Shown one piece after another: positions 1 to 13,649 of a stretch of DNA of 62,000 nucleotides. The notes beneath the pieces are model-generated. The model had not been told where the DNA came from and did not search any database. It saw nothing but the letters and a program-made list of their open reading frames with translations. The stretch comes from Cristatella mucedo. Taxonomy: Eukaryota; Bryozoa; Phylactolaemata; Cristatellidae. Location of the stretch: the NCBI GenBank assembly GCA_009760855.2, contig WPIO01000179.1:35001-97000 (forward strand), read 5' to 3'. The first letter of the stretch is position 1. Every line of letters begins with the position of its first letter. The translations under genes and the position numbers were made by a program.

Positions 1-251
1 TCCACAACATAAGCGGGTCAGATCTAGCTGAATGAGTACTCACACAGGGGTAGCCTCTCGAGTGTCATACCAGTCAACAGCCATACAACGACACAACGCC
101 CACCATGAGCAGCTTGACTCGCTACGGCTTCTGAGTCGACCGACTGAGGACTGACAATAACTAAGAGGCCAGCTACCAGGGGTGTGACAGCATGTCACCG
201 GTGCCCTTGCCCCAGTGGCTGGCAGTGTTCGTGCTTAGGAGGAGAGCTTAC
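1..251. other. SHOC2 intron 13, partial
   Basis: From the donor of exon 13 to the window edge. I see no LRR-like frame on the minus strand and no clear repeat, so the next SHOC2 exon must lie outside. Confidence 0.6.
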
Positions 252-339
252 CGATCTCGGGTGGCAGGACGTCCAGCTTGTTCTCTTCCAGATCGAGGAT
301 CCGCAGCTTTCTGAGGTTTCCGATGGAAGGAGGAAGTCG
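252..339 (-). CDS. SHOC2: SHOC2 exon 13 (LRR; last exon in window)
   Basis: 88 nt; acceptor TTCTAG (AG at 340-341), donor GTAAGC (246-251). It reads [11 protein letters not shown] then [18 protein letters not shown], matching human KLPHGLGNLRK and [18 protein letters not shown]. It ends with one base of a split codon; the next exon, encoding the final LRRs, lies to the left of the window. Confidence 0.94.
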
Positions 340-408
340 CTAGAACATTTGGTTTAAGGTGTGATGACTACCAACGATGCAAGACACAGATAACAGATAC
401 AGTGCGCG

Positions 409-501
<93 letters not shown>

Positions 502-3500
502 CACACCAAGCTGCTACACAGAGCTGTCGGGAAACCGTCAAGATAATTTCAAAGAAACCACATAGCAAACACACCATTAGCCAGTTTTCGATCGGCAGCC
601 TAATTACTAATGACATCACAGCACAGGACAGAGGCGTCCATGCCAGCAGGCATCACGGAGCGGAGCAGCAGGCAGCAAGCCAAATCCAAAGGATCAAGTC
701 ATGCTTGGTGCTGCGCAGCAGCAGAGGAACTTTTCGAGCTATGCTCACATCAAGTTAATACTTGAGCAGAGCAGTCACACGGGCTCCGCGCACACTACTA
801 TGACCTCTGGTACTACACGATGGGAATGGAGTACCAGATCAAGTTCTATGCTAGTCGCTGTGCAAGTCAAGAAATCAGACATTTTCCAGAAGTTGACCGA
901 TAGATGAAGAGGGGTACGGAAGTCATATGATCTGGTGGGTGCTGCTGGATCATGGGCATAGCCAGAAAAAAATGTTTAAGGGTGCTGAGACCAAATAAAA
1001 TCCATGACAATACCACACCTACCCGATTACAAAAGAGAACGCGAAGTAAATTAGTCACCCCTGCCACGGATTAATGTATGTATACATGATTTCTGTGGGG
1101 CCAATGGTTCTACCGAGAAATGGACAAGCAAGAAAGTCAGGCAGGAATTTGGGGTTTCGAGATTTAAAAATATAGCTATTTGTATCTGCATATCCATTGA
1201 CTGTAGTACGTGAAGAATCATTTACTCAATTTATAGTGCTGTTCATGAAAAAAGATATGCCTGAAAATAAGCCCTAATGTGTCTATAGGAGCAAAAACTA
1301 AATAAGACACGGTCTTATTTTTGGGGAAATACGGTATGACCCAAGCGGAGATTCCAAAATGGGTAGACAAGAACTGCTAGATTTGATAAGTTCGAAGGTG
1401 ACACGTGCCACAGGAATCAAGCTCAAGACCTTGCCTGTGGAGAGAAATGACCTTGACATCACCACAGCCAGTTGATCGCTGCAGTCAATGAAGACCAAGA
1501 TGCACACGTGAACCAGGTTACTAGGTCGACCCTGTGCTTTTGTCATCCATATGGCCCATGGCTGTAGCTTAGCCATTCTATCGGTTTACATGCGAACTAG
1601 CTAGGACAAAACCCATGTCAATGGTCATACCAGCTGCCTCCTGCTCTCTTTTCTCATACGCCCTCATTTAATTTTGCTTCGGCCAAGCAGCAACGACACA
1701 AGCCAACACGCTGGACACGTAATGACAAACGACATGCCGCACACCTGACAACACGCCGAGCACATGACGACATGCCAAACATGCAACCCGGACAACACTT
1801 AACGGCACGCTGGACACGTAACAACATGCCAGAAACTTAACGGCACGTCAGCACACACTGCCCAGCACATTAGTAAAAGTTCCATGCGCACGGAAGGCCA
1901 AGCACTCGAGCCGCCCTCCGAGTGGCCTGCTCAGCTGGACGGCAATACGTGATTGCAGAGCAGACTATATATAAAAAGACTCACTTTCAGTAAGTTGTTG
2001 CTCACAATGAGTATCTCCAGATTTTGAAGATGTTGGATATCTTCGGGAATCTTGCTAAGCTGGTTGGTGCCCATATTTAGTTCGACCATGCTTGCCCACG
2101 TATTTATATCTGCAGAGCAACACTTGCAAGTAATCGATGTGGCCTGCAGGGTATGGGGCAGCACGCTGAGACAGCATCTAAAGCAAGCTCATATTCTAAG
2201 CAAGCCTCCATTTTAAAATTGCCCCACTAAAAGACACATTGCATCACCATAATGGACGAGTCGCAGGTTTTGAGCAGCAAGCTAGCAACCGACGAACGGC
2301 ACATGCCAGTACAGAAACAACATACCTAGTGGGAACGACGTGATCTGGTTATCTTTCATGTTCAGCTTCGTGAGCACTTTTGCTCTGGAGAAGATACCAA
2401 AGGGTATCTTGTTGATTTGGTTATGCTCCATATTGATAACCTGTCAGCGTGGCAACTCGGTAAACTCGGAATTAAATGCGGCTGCAGCAACACCATCCAC
2501 TGCACAGCAATACGAAGCAGCAGCAGCAGTCCAGACCATCACTCGCGTCGGGAAGCTCCTATGAGTGCGCCGCTCGTGGTCACTTACCGATGCAGCGCAA
2601 AACTGCGACGGTCCTCCGACGGGAAAGGAGGCGAATGCGTTTCTCGATACGGTTATCGATGCCAGGTTGCTGAGACTGGACAGCAAGCCTTCCTACAGAG
2701 CGAGAATTCGCACCTAGCGATGCCGCGAATGGCAGCAACATATCAGAGTGAGGAGCTCGTCGGCGGCTGACGAGCGATGGGGCTGATCGAGGCAATTCAC
2801 ACCGATCAATGTCGTCCCCTAAATGCTGCATCAGTGAGCAGCACAATTGACCGGGCCATCTCGGCACAGTCAAATCAGGGTGTGTTCAAAGAGCACAAAG
2901 ATGGATGCCAGCGAGTTCACAGTTAACGTGGCCATTTTTAACCCCACCACCGATGCGATACACAGACGAGTCAGACGAGAGCATACTTGTTAAGCATTAT
3001 GCGAATCCGAGAGGGGCGGGGTACTGTACTCCGAAACAGCAGCCTCGGGGCTGTTTACTTTAATTTTCGGATTCCAGGATCCTCAAAATCAAACATCGGT
3101 GAAGAAAGATTCGATTGCAGCACCCGGCACAATGGAGGTCGCCCGTGCTGCCCTTGCATGCCAACTGGAAGGTTGTGTGCAATGCGGGACTCCATGTCAC
3201 AGCTCATGCCGGCTGGCGATTGCTGGCACTGAAGACACAGGCACGTGACGGTCGCTATGAAGACCACCTGGACGGTGCTTACCGGTAGCTGTCCAATGCA
3301 GTTGCTCTCCACATTGAATTCGGTTATCTTTGTGCAGTTTGCCAAAGTCTTCGGGACCGATTCCAGCCGGTTGTATCTGCAAGGAACTCGAATCCGTTCG
3401 GGTCTCACATGCCCAACGCAGAGCCTGGCACAGTTTCAGGAGGCATTTCGTTGAAGCGGTTAAGCATTACAAGACGGTCGCAGAGCGCAAGTCGTCACAG

Positions 3501-6500
3501 CTACCACAGCTTTCTTAGTGGCCGCTCTATGGCTTGCCGGAAGCGCAGCGCAGGCAATGCGGACGTCTAGCCAATATCAACACCGAACGCAACCTCGAAA
3601 CAGACGCAGCACCGAGGGGGAGGGACCATCTCGGCAGTGGTGGTGGTACTCAGCCAACGCACTGGCAAGCTCAGCACACACTCAGACGACCATCTTCGTG
3701 TTGCAGCAATGTGGACGTGTGAATTTGCAAGACCGTGAACCGTTTGCTTGAGAAAGCCGAGCAACCATTGTTCCCCGAGCGGCCAGCCACTACTAGCCGA
3801 GCACCACCGTCTGTGCAGCTGAAAAGGTTCACCGGCAACTTTAAGGAGAAAACCTTCGGGATTTGGCCCTCAGCAGCGCCCCCACGGCTGTCCTGTCTGC
3901 TTAGTCACACCCTGTTCCCTAAATTCTAAAGATACTTTGCTATGGTTCTGCCAGGATGGGACCTTCAGAGCTACATCAGGCAGCTGTTGCTGCCCTATGG
4001 TCTAAATGGAGAGTGCCGGCGGGCAGATCGATGGCGCCGACCTGAGTGGCTTAGCGACCGAGGGTCGGGGCACTGAACGAATCTGCTCCGGTGATGCGGA
4101 CGCCTCAGCCCACTTGCTCACCATTCCAAGCGATGGCCACCGAGCCAGGGTGGCTTGTGTGCCACCACTGACAAGAAAGCCACGGCCTCGCTATGAAGGA
4201 GTCGAGCAAACGCCTGGCACGGCCGGTGTAACATGCCACTGCATTTGACTATGAATATGGCTGCAAGGCTAGTCTTCAAGTCCCAGAGGTTTGACCACGT
4301 GTCTCCTTTGCTGAAAGAGCTAGGATGGATGCCGGTTGAGCAACGGATACAGAGCAAAGTTCTTACGCTGACCCACAAGGCCCACCACGGCTTGGCTCCT
4401 TCGTACCTAGCTGAACTGCTTCACCAGTTTCAGCCTCTTCACACCCTCAGGTCCTGTGTGGAGAATAAATTAGCTGTTCCATTACTCCTCTTAAAGACCG
4501 TTGGCGACAGAAGCTTTAGCTCTGCAGGTCCTAGACTGTGGAACTCGCTTCCATAATTCTTACGCAACAACAACTACTCTTCTACTGCAGACTATGACTC
4601 ATCCTTTTCAGCGGTCCTGAGCTGCTACTTCCATGCTACTCACAACCTCAACTGCTCTCCTGACTGCTATGCTTCCCACTTTCTCTTTGTTGCATGAGAC
4701 GAAGTCTGTTGGCTACCGAAATCGCACCGAAAGCCGCTTAGGCTGTGAGTGCGCTATACAAAACTCTCCTGTGTATTACCCACATAGTCTTTATGACTTT
4801 GTGGAGTTACAGATGGAGATAGATTACATTCCATACATGGCCTGAGCCTATTTATATGCTGGGGTATATTATGGCCTAGATAAAATCATATCCTTGAGGC
4901 CTAACCATGATCAATTTTGTTGGGTGTTACACATGCCTGTGGGTGGCAGGCAGATGAAATGGAGTGATCTGTTCAAAATGGTCCATGCAGTTGCCGATTA
5001 TCGAGTTCACGAGCTCTCGTCCCTGGTTGCTAATAAGAGTTTCCATGCAGCCAAGGCAGCATATAACTGAGTACAAAAATTGCTACTGACTTGGTACTCG
5101 TGTCTGGAACAGCTCTTGCTTCAGTTCACTTGGAGTAGTGATCAGTGGCAGCAACTAAATAATATTTGCTGCCGTTTGATGCTTCCTGAAAGGGACCGAT
5201 CACATCTATAAATCCCCGCAGGGCCACTGGTATACTGTTGTGCGGCGGGGCCTCTGTGATGATTTTCGGACTTATGACAAAATATTTTGTTGTTGTTGAG
5301 TCTTTGACATGTCGGTGAATGTCGCTCTTTATTCCTTTCCAGTAATAAGAGTCAAGAATTTTGGCCAACGTCTTATCTCGGCCAAGCACTAGGTAAGGCG
5401 GTTGCTTTTCACGACCTCGGTCCCGAGGTCATGTTCGAGTCCTGCGGTGAGCGATCCTTTATCACCACTGCAGCAGTGGTGATAGCCGTAAAGGCTCTTC
5501 AGTCGGTACACAAAAAGAGGCTGTGAAATCAGCTAGTATTTATTTACATATTTAAAATGACCACCTGAAATTAAGCCGTCATGATAGGCTTTCAAGATAA
5601 TTCAAAGTCGGCTTTTTGTGAGAACTTCAGTCTCCCCATGGTAAATAATACCTGCTTCAGCTCGATATGGCTTAGCTATTTGTCTGAACTGAGACTTGGC
5701 ATTCTCTGAAGGTAGATCGCAATAGAATCTCACAGGCTGATCATATAATTGGTCTTTCATGGTTGAGAACTAAATTTGAAATGATTTGAAAAATAATTAA
5801 TCTAATATACAATAGGGTCTAATGAGCCGACCTCTTAAGATCTTCTCGTATGTAATGGGTGCATTGTTAGACAGTCATTGTTATATGGTCATTGCATTTG
5901 CCGGCTGAGGTCGTAGGCACAAGCCCTGCGGCATACGTTAAGCGCACGGATAGTAATTAAGTTTTCTTAGGGTGCTATTCACATGAATTATATTTTTTAT
6001 GGTGTTCATCGACTCATAGCTAAGTTAACTTCGGTTCAAGGGAAGTGGAAACTTCTGTAAACTCTTAACTTACCTTTTATCAAACTGTGAATTTACGATT
6101 ATGTGACTTCCGATAAAACGTCCATGGAATTAGAGGCATATTCGACTTTACTGCAACTTCACTTGCTTAGCTTCTTCTAAAACTGCTCCAATCGATCAAA
6201 TTGAAATTCTCATTTAAAAGCTTTTAAAATATCACCCGAAGTTCTCTGCAGGACATCGGCAGAAGCTCAGTGTCAGCTGTTCTCTGTACGGATAATTGCC
6301 ATAGAACAATTAATTACAGTTATAATTATGCGTGCTGACACTGTGCATGCTGCCACTAACCACATTTGCATGCTGACCCTGTGCATGTCACCCCTAACCA
6401 TGTTATTCATTTTGTTTGTTTATCAAGCATGATATTACTCACCATTCAATTGCATTTCCCTTTGCAGCAAATGTAAAGCGCCCAGAGAGAGATTGAGTTC

Positions 6501-9500
6501 TCTGAGGGTGCTTTATCAAGTGCATTATTATTATTATAATTAAAAAGCTTAAACATAATTGAAAGGTTTGGGTCTCTGCATCTTTTTTCAGATGGGACAT
6601 ATTCTGGCCAGGAGGGGTATGGTCCGGCCCAGTCCATTTTAAACCACAGGGTAATGCTTAGCCAAGGGCACCTTATCTCCCCCCTACTCTGGCCTGGGCC
6701 AAATTATACCCGGGTTTCATCTAGGCAATGGGTATTTCCACCTGATACACCGGGTTTGCAAGCGCGAGGCACCGGAAGCCAGCTCGCAGACAGCCGATGT
6801 ACGATGACAGCTGCTGCGTGCTGCTGCGTCTGCTGCATGCGTTCGGGCTTCGTTCTGATATCCGAGGTAAGAGCATCATCATCACCACCACCACCACCAC
6901 CACCACCACCATCTACTACAACTACTACCACTGCAGCTGCAATGGTAAAATAAAGAAAGGAAAATGCGTGGAGGGGACGCGGAGTCGGAGGAGCGCAGAC
7001 AACGGGCCGACCGTAGCCGTCGTTCAAAATGCTCGCAGCTTCGGTCGCCTACCTTAGGCCGAGCCGAGTCAGGTTTCGCAGGGAGCCCATCGTTTCTGGC
7101 AGCTCCGTGAGTTCGTTGTGCTGCAGGTCGAGCGAGTTCAGCAAGGAGCAGCTGCCGATTTCTGCAGCCAAAAGTGCGGCTCGCTGGCACCACGCCGGTG
7201 GCAGACACGACGAACCGAAGGGAGGACCGCCCAGCGGTCACTGCAGCAGGGCAGCAGCTCAGCGACGGCCGGGAAGCAAGACAGGCCGAGCGTCAGGACA
7301 AGGAAAGCGGCGGGGGGGGGGGGGGGGTGTAGAAGAACCGGCTTACCGGGTGGCAGCCACTTGAGCTGGTTGTTGGAGACGTCGAGGCCCAGCAGGGCGG
7401 TGAGCTTGCCGATGGCCTGCGGCAGAAGCTGCACCTTGTTCTCGCGCAGGCTCAGCATGGTCAGCTTCTGCAAGCAAAACCAGCGCCTTCGACGCCGAGC
7501 TGCTGCTGCTGGCGCTTCCGAGAGGGCTACAGGAAGTGAAGCTCTTTGGTGCGCAGGGCCTTCCCGAGTCGCAGGCTTTGGCATTCTAACAAAATCAGGT
7601 GCACGCACATACTCGCTCCGGGTGAGCACGGCCCCTCGCGTAGCCAGGCGGCCGAGCCGGATGATTCTCTACTAATCAAAGTGAGAAAGTCTGTCCTTTC
7701 CTCCGTCACTGGGCAAGATGGCGCACTTTCGTCAATCGGCAAGACTTCGGAGCACTATCTTCCGTGATGGAACTACTATGACTCGGGAACTACTCTGAAG
7801 TGAGTCCACAGGCAGTGAGCTCCTCGCTATTACAGAACGCATGATGTGATGTTAATGTATCTCCGTCTGTAACTCCACAAAGCCATAAAGACCATGTGGG
7901 TGTTACGCAGGAGAGCTTTGTACAGCGCACTCACAACCTAAGCGGCTTTCGGTACGCATTCGGTAGCCAACAGTCTTCGTCTCACGCAACAAAGAGAAAA
8001 TGGGAAGCATTGCAGAGTCAGGAGAGCAGTCGAGGTAGTGAGTGGCATAGAAGTAGCAGCTCAGGACCGCTGGAAAGGATGAGCCATAGTTGGCAGTAGG
8101 AGAGTAGTTGTCGTTGCGTAAAAAGGAGGGGGGACAAGATCCCGGCTGCCGGTTTGAAGGTTATGAGCAGTGGTCTCTGGTGACACGCGGATCAAGTTCG
8201 CAGGCATCGGATGCTCGACAAGACAGATCTCTGGTTCGTCTGTTTGGCTCACGGCCTATATGAAATCTAACCGATATGCTGGAGTGCTGCAGCTGAGAGG
8301 CTAGGGCCAGAGAAGCATGGACGGTAGACTGGCTGGTGCATGCCATTTTCCTCTCACATCAGTGACCGACTGACAAGCCTTTGCAAGCCATTCACCTCCT
8401 CTGAGAGACACGGCATATGGACAGCAGCTTGCATACAGCACGATCTTTGGCATTCGGGGACCTGTTTCCAGAAAAGTCCACCATTTGCATTGCTAAGTTT
8501 AAGTCAGGAGAGCTTTCTGGGCATTTGATCAGATTCGTTCGAGTGGTTAACCAACGTGTCGAGCACGGTGCTTGCTGCTAACTGGAGTAACGACGAGCCA
8601 TCTATGGTTCGTTGTGATAGCATCACGGTGGTGCAAAGATGACTGGCCACCACGAGTGAAATTTTTCGCCGAACGCAGGCGATCTCTGGTCATACCCATG
8701 CAAATAGTACGACAATTTGTCGTAGGGCTATAAATCAAAAGGTTTGGAGAGGCGTTGCACGGAATTCCTATCTCTACCTCTCCGACAGAATGCAATAACT
8801 TTCCACCAATGATCACATGTTTTAGGCACAATCTCAATAAAATTAAGGCACAATAGTAGGAACAGCACTTGCATAGCATTAGCGGCAGAAATCTTTTTCG
8901 TGGGATGAGATAGATGCTATCGAGATGCTCACCACTAGCTGGCCGATGCCTTCCTCGACATTGCGAATTTTATTGTATCTAAGGTGAAGCGTCATCAGTG
9001 ACGTAAGCTTGTACACGACGTCCGGAATCTGCAGCACAAGGAGCAAAGCATTTTTTTTAGCATTGCCGAGCCAATTTCGCATTCCATTTTCAGACATAGT
9101 ACCGAGCAGAAATGCAGCTGGCAAGCAACAGGACAAAAAGTGGCAGCAAGTCTTGCAGAAGTGCACCAGCTGTCCAGACTGGTGCATCGCGATGGGCACA
9201 TTTCCAAGGTCTGCACACTCACCTCCGACAGTTTGTTGTGCCTTAGGTCGAGTACCTTGAGTTCTTTCAGATTCTCAAGCGTGGAAGGCAGTGCAGACAA
9301 AGAGTTCTCACTTAAACCAAGCATCTCTAAGGAGACGAGGTGTCCTACTTCCGGTGGCAGCACCGTAAGCTTGTTGCCATAGAGATAGAGCTCCTTTAGC
9401 TTACTCAACTAGTAAGTGAAAAAGCAATACACATCAGTCTGGGTTCGCTTGCTTTGCTGACCTACTAGGCAGCTGTCGAAAAGCAAGCCCCTTCGGGAGC

Positions 9501-12500
9501 TATCAACACGATCGCTGCATGATCAAAACGACAGCGGTGTCTAGGGTAATAGAGGTTAACTGCACTATGATGCACAAACGAGTGCAAGTTCAATCCAAAC
9601 AAACGCACCCCCAAAATAGAGTGCAATCCATGTTAAACACTTGGGCTCAACAGTGCAGCCCAGAGGAGAACCTCCAAATCAGCCTCAGTGCAAAGAAACC
9701 ACCCAAGGTGTTAGGTGGCTGCGATTATGACCCACGGTCGTGTGAATTCCATGCGCAGCTATCAAGTATCTGTATCAAGAGACTACACCAGGAAAGTGCT
9801 AGTAGATATTAGCTAAGCAGCACCATACAGCGAGCATACGAGGGCAGTCCATAGGAACAGCAGAGAAAAAATGCTTCCAAATAAATGTATGAGAACAGCA
9901 GAGCCGTGTCACAACTCTTCATGATAAACATGTCATCGCTGCATAGACAAGAAGCATAGGAGGAAAGGGGCAAAGTGGCTCAAGTTCTAGGCTGCTAGGC
10001 TGCTTTGATTATGCATTGCCCCAACAGCCATAAAAATGACTCGATCCTACCGATGTGGCCATTTCAACAAGATACCGATTCAAACCCTAACCGGACTTTC
10101 ACTTGTAGCAATGACAGGCCTCTCAGTAGCTTCGCCCGATGCTCGTCAGCTGCTCTGCTCTGCACGTCGCACTGCTCCCCGGTGCCAAGCTTGAGCGTCA
10201 GCAGCTGCTCCCAGTGCTGAGCACTGCTATAGCACGCTCCCTGTCGCTACAGCTTGTCTACAGCACGCTAGTCCCTCCTCCTCACGCTTAAGCTTGTCTC
10301 CTTGCAGTTTGCACTCTGTCTCTCTTAAGAAGTCAGCAACGTGAGCGAAAAGTAAAGATCAGCTGTTACAACAGCCTCATCTACAAGATGCAGCAGGACA
10401 GCATTAGCTGCTGTCATTACCGATTGCAATGGCAGTAGACAGCTGCCTGCGGCAGGCCTCGGACCTACCTACCACCCGGGTTTCGCCGAGTGCGAGCACC
10501 ATACCCACGGCCAAGAAAGAGCCTGAGGGCAGGACGGCCAGCCGCGGCAAATTGCTGCTCGCATGCTTTTGCACCTTCGTGGAATGAGTGCACATGCTAA
10601 ACAAGCACGGCAGGCAAGGCATGCCCACATTGCTACAGGTGCCAACACATCCCGCAGCAGGGGCAGCGGTGCCAGGCGATGCAGAAGCTGAGCGAGTGGT
10701 CTCGAAGAGTATGCGACCAAGGTCCGACGAGCAATCGATCGGTCCGTGCACTGCTGCATCGTGTCCGGTTTAGCGAGTGAGCTCAGCTGACGCATCGGCA
10801 AACCGCAATTCACAAAAGGATGCACTGCAAAAGAGTTCACCACAGGTGCATGTGGCCCCAGGTTTTCGGCAACCACCCACACCCCTTCGGCGGTTGAACA
10901 CTCCCGTCACATTCGGACACAGCAGACGTCACGCCAGCGCTTGGGTAGGGTAGGGAGAGGGGGGCCAATCCCTACCTCTTTTATCGAACTTGGCAGCACA
11001 GCCAGCTACAACAGACAAAGACAGATACGCGACTGACATATTTTGCAAAAATGAAAACGCCTCCACAAAAGAGGTGCAAATGTGTGCCGTCAGCAAAAGG
11101 CAAGTGTCAGTAGCTGTTTTGCTAAGGTCGGGGGGGGGGAGGGAAGGACTGGGCCCTCTGAAGTTTTACCTGCGATTTACTCAGATCGAGCCGGCTACAG
11201 CTGTCTTCTCTGCATTTGGCTATTTCTTTAACTATGTCCTACAAATGAGGCCAACAACATGATTACAAGAGAGAGAAAAAGATTGACAAGTTGTGTGGTA
11301 CGGCATCACATGTGCGGCCTCAGGCAAGATGACCTCTGCTGACAAGTCTCGCCGAGAAGGGCAGCTCGAGAGCAGAACGGCTACAGGTCGAGAGCAAGCA
11401 TGTCACCGATTAAGGTATAAAAGCGGCAGCACAGGCAAGTGAAAGGGTGGGGGGCGCAGATCAAGCTGACATCGGCCACGACTAAAGGACTGTCATTCCG
11501 ATGAAAACCCCTCACAGAATGGCATTGTGCGGCACCACAAGTGGACAAGCAATCAGGCTCGAGCAATACACCAAAACGCAAAAAAGTGTCATTGTATCGG
11601 CGTGCCCTATCAAGAAGTCCACTACCGACTACACACGCAAACTCGCGCAGGCGCACACACACGAACACACACACACACACCTCTAAGGAAATGCTTGAAA
11701 GAGGTCAAAACTTGCTCTGTATTCGTTGATCAACAGGAAGACAATGCAGCTCCTTCAGCAAAGAAGCAGGGCTTGACAGGACGTCTGAGATTTTTTAACC
11801 AGCCTTACAGCCCTATTAATCACCAACTGTAGAGGCTTAATTACATTTTTTATCCGTAGCCCTGCCAAAAATGAGTTAACAGTAGTCCAGTCTAGAGAAA
11901 GCAGGAAGCTAGTAACATCGTTAGCCAGCCATGGCGGTAAAGTGGTCCCTAGCATGGGTAAAGATCGAACATAATAACCGGCCATATTGTCAGTTTCCTG
12001 AATGAAACTTTGCCACGTCAAACAGCCATCAAATAGGACACCTAAATTATGGGCACTAGATAACGATCACACTACGACAAGGCACTATATGCACAGGGGT
12101 ATCGAATAAGAACAAGAAAAAAAGGATTTCTGAGGCAGCTGCGTCTTAGAAAGAAGCATTGCATGAGCCACATTAATTGCACCGGCACGAGTGAGCTTAA
12201 TTTCTGAGAGCACGTTCTTAGAAAAAATCAGAATTAATTAACATGGCCAGAGTGAGATCGACAGCCAGTACACAAGAGAACAACTAAAAGATGACACAGC
12301 GATTGCATGTGAGTCTGCACAGACATGTCAATTCAGTGCAGTTTAGCACAATAATTTTAAGTATAATGACCGAATATCGATATAAGGTCAGCCTTGCCAC
12401 GAGGAGCCTCACAACTATATGCTCTGCACTTGGCACTGAGGGCCACTCGTTATTAGGACAGGAAGGTAAGACCTGCTAAGGTGTACATAGACAGGTGCAA

Positions 12501-12706
12501 GTGAGGAAGTCATCAGACCTACTAACATTCATTTGCCAGCACCGTCAGAAAAGCCGTGCACAGTGGGACTGGCATCCAATGGTTTTGATCACTAATCATG
12601 CACACAAGCATATACCCGATTGAAAAAGCTTTTATTTAGCCAGCCTAATTCTTTGCTTGGCTGATATTTTCATATACATCAACCAGGAATAACAAGTTAC
12701 TGTTGG

Positions 12707-12781
<75 letters not shown>

Positions 12782-13007
12782 ATAACAATTTATTTGTACA
12801 GTGCCCAATGAGAACTTAATCTATACTCAGGCCATTCACATTTCAACATTTCAAGCAGGGCTCACGACCATGTTCATCAACGGCAAGCACATTGACGATG
12901 TTCATCAAAAGCCAGCACCTTAAGCCGTGGGGCAAACCAGGTCGTACTCTTCACACTTGCTCGTGTGCAAGAGAGTGTGTTGTGTGTATACATTGCACCA
13001 ACACTTG

Positions 13008-13076
<69 letters not shown>

Positions 13077-13618
13077 CCTCTCTCTCACTCTCTCTCTCTC
13101 CCTCCCTCCGTCCCTCCCTCCATCCCTCTCTCTCTCTCTCTATCCTCAATGGCCTATGAAATATGCCGTGCTCTCCAAATGAAAAGCAACAGTTTACACC
13201 ATCAGACTCAGTGTACTGACTGGGCATTCACAGTAATATGCAATACATTGAACAAACCTGAACTCCTCTGGAGACCGTGCATTTAGTTCGTATGCTCACA
13301 AAGCCTGGAACTCACTCCCGACTTCCGTCACGACATCCCCTGACTTGACCACATTTAAAAATAAATTAAAAACACACCTATTTATGACAGCATTAAGTGG
13401 GTCCCTGTGACTTGTCCTTTATGTGCTTATGCGTGCTGACACTGTGCATGCTGCCTCTAACCACACTTGCATGCTTACCCTGTGCATGTCATCCCTAACC
13501 ATGTTATTCATGTTGTTTATCAAGCATGATTCCACTCACCATTCGATCGTGTTTCCTTTGCAGCAAATGTAAAGCATCTAGAAAGAGACTGAGTTTTCTG
13601 AGGGCACTTTATCAAGTG

Positions 13619-13649
<31 letters not shown>

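Larger units (their letters stand above)
340..1984. other. SHOC2 intron 12
   Basis: 1.6 kb. It holds a 90-bp CA microsatellite near one end and a degenerate short tandem array at about 1691-1868. No coding or transposon similarity was recognised in the rest. Confidence 0.6.
3377..7052. other. SHOC2 intron 8, transposon-rich
   Basis: 3.7 kb. It contains a LINE reverse-transcriptase C-terminal fragment (4233-4556), a broken integrase (4927-5389), two SINEs (5375-5540, 5880-6000), a LINE 3' tail (6325-6542) and a CAT/CCA microsatellite (6873-6912). The first 850 nt show nothing identifiable. Confidence 0.75.

Noticed and set aside
404-505. CRISPR-like or minisatellite array
   Set aside because: Simple dinucleotide repeat; no spacers anywhere in the window.
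7118-7675. 185-codon plus frame
   Set aside because: Antisense shadow of SHOC2 exons 7 and 8 plus a G17 run.
10404-10882. 137-codon minus frame in SHOC2 intron 4 as an extra exon
   Set aside because: No LRR signature, and the microexon and exon 5 already join with full alignment to human SHOC2, leaving no room for it.
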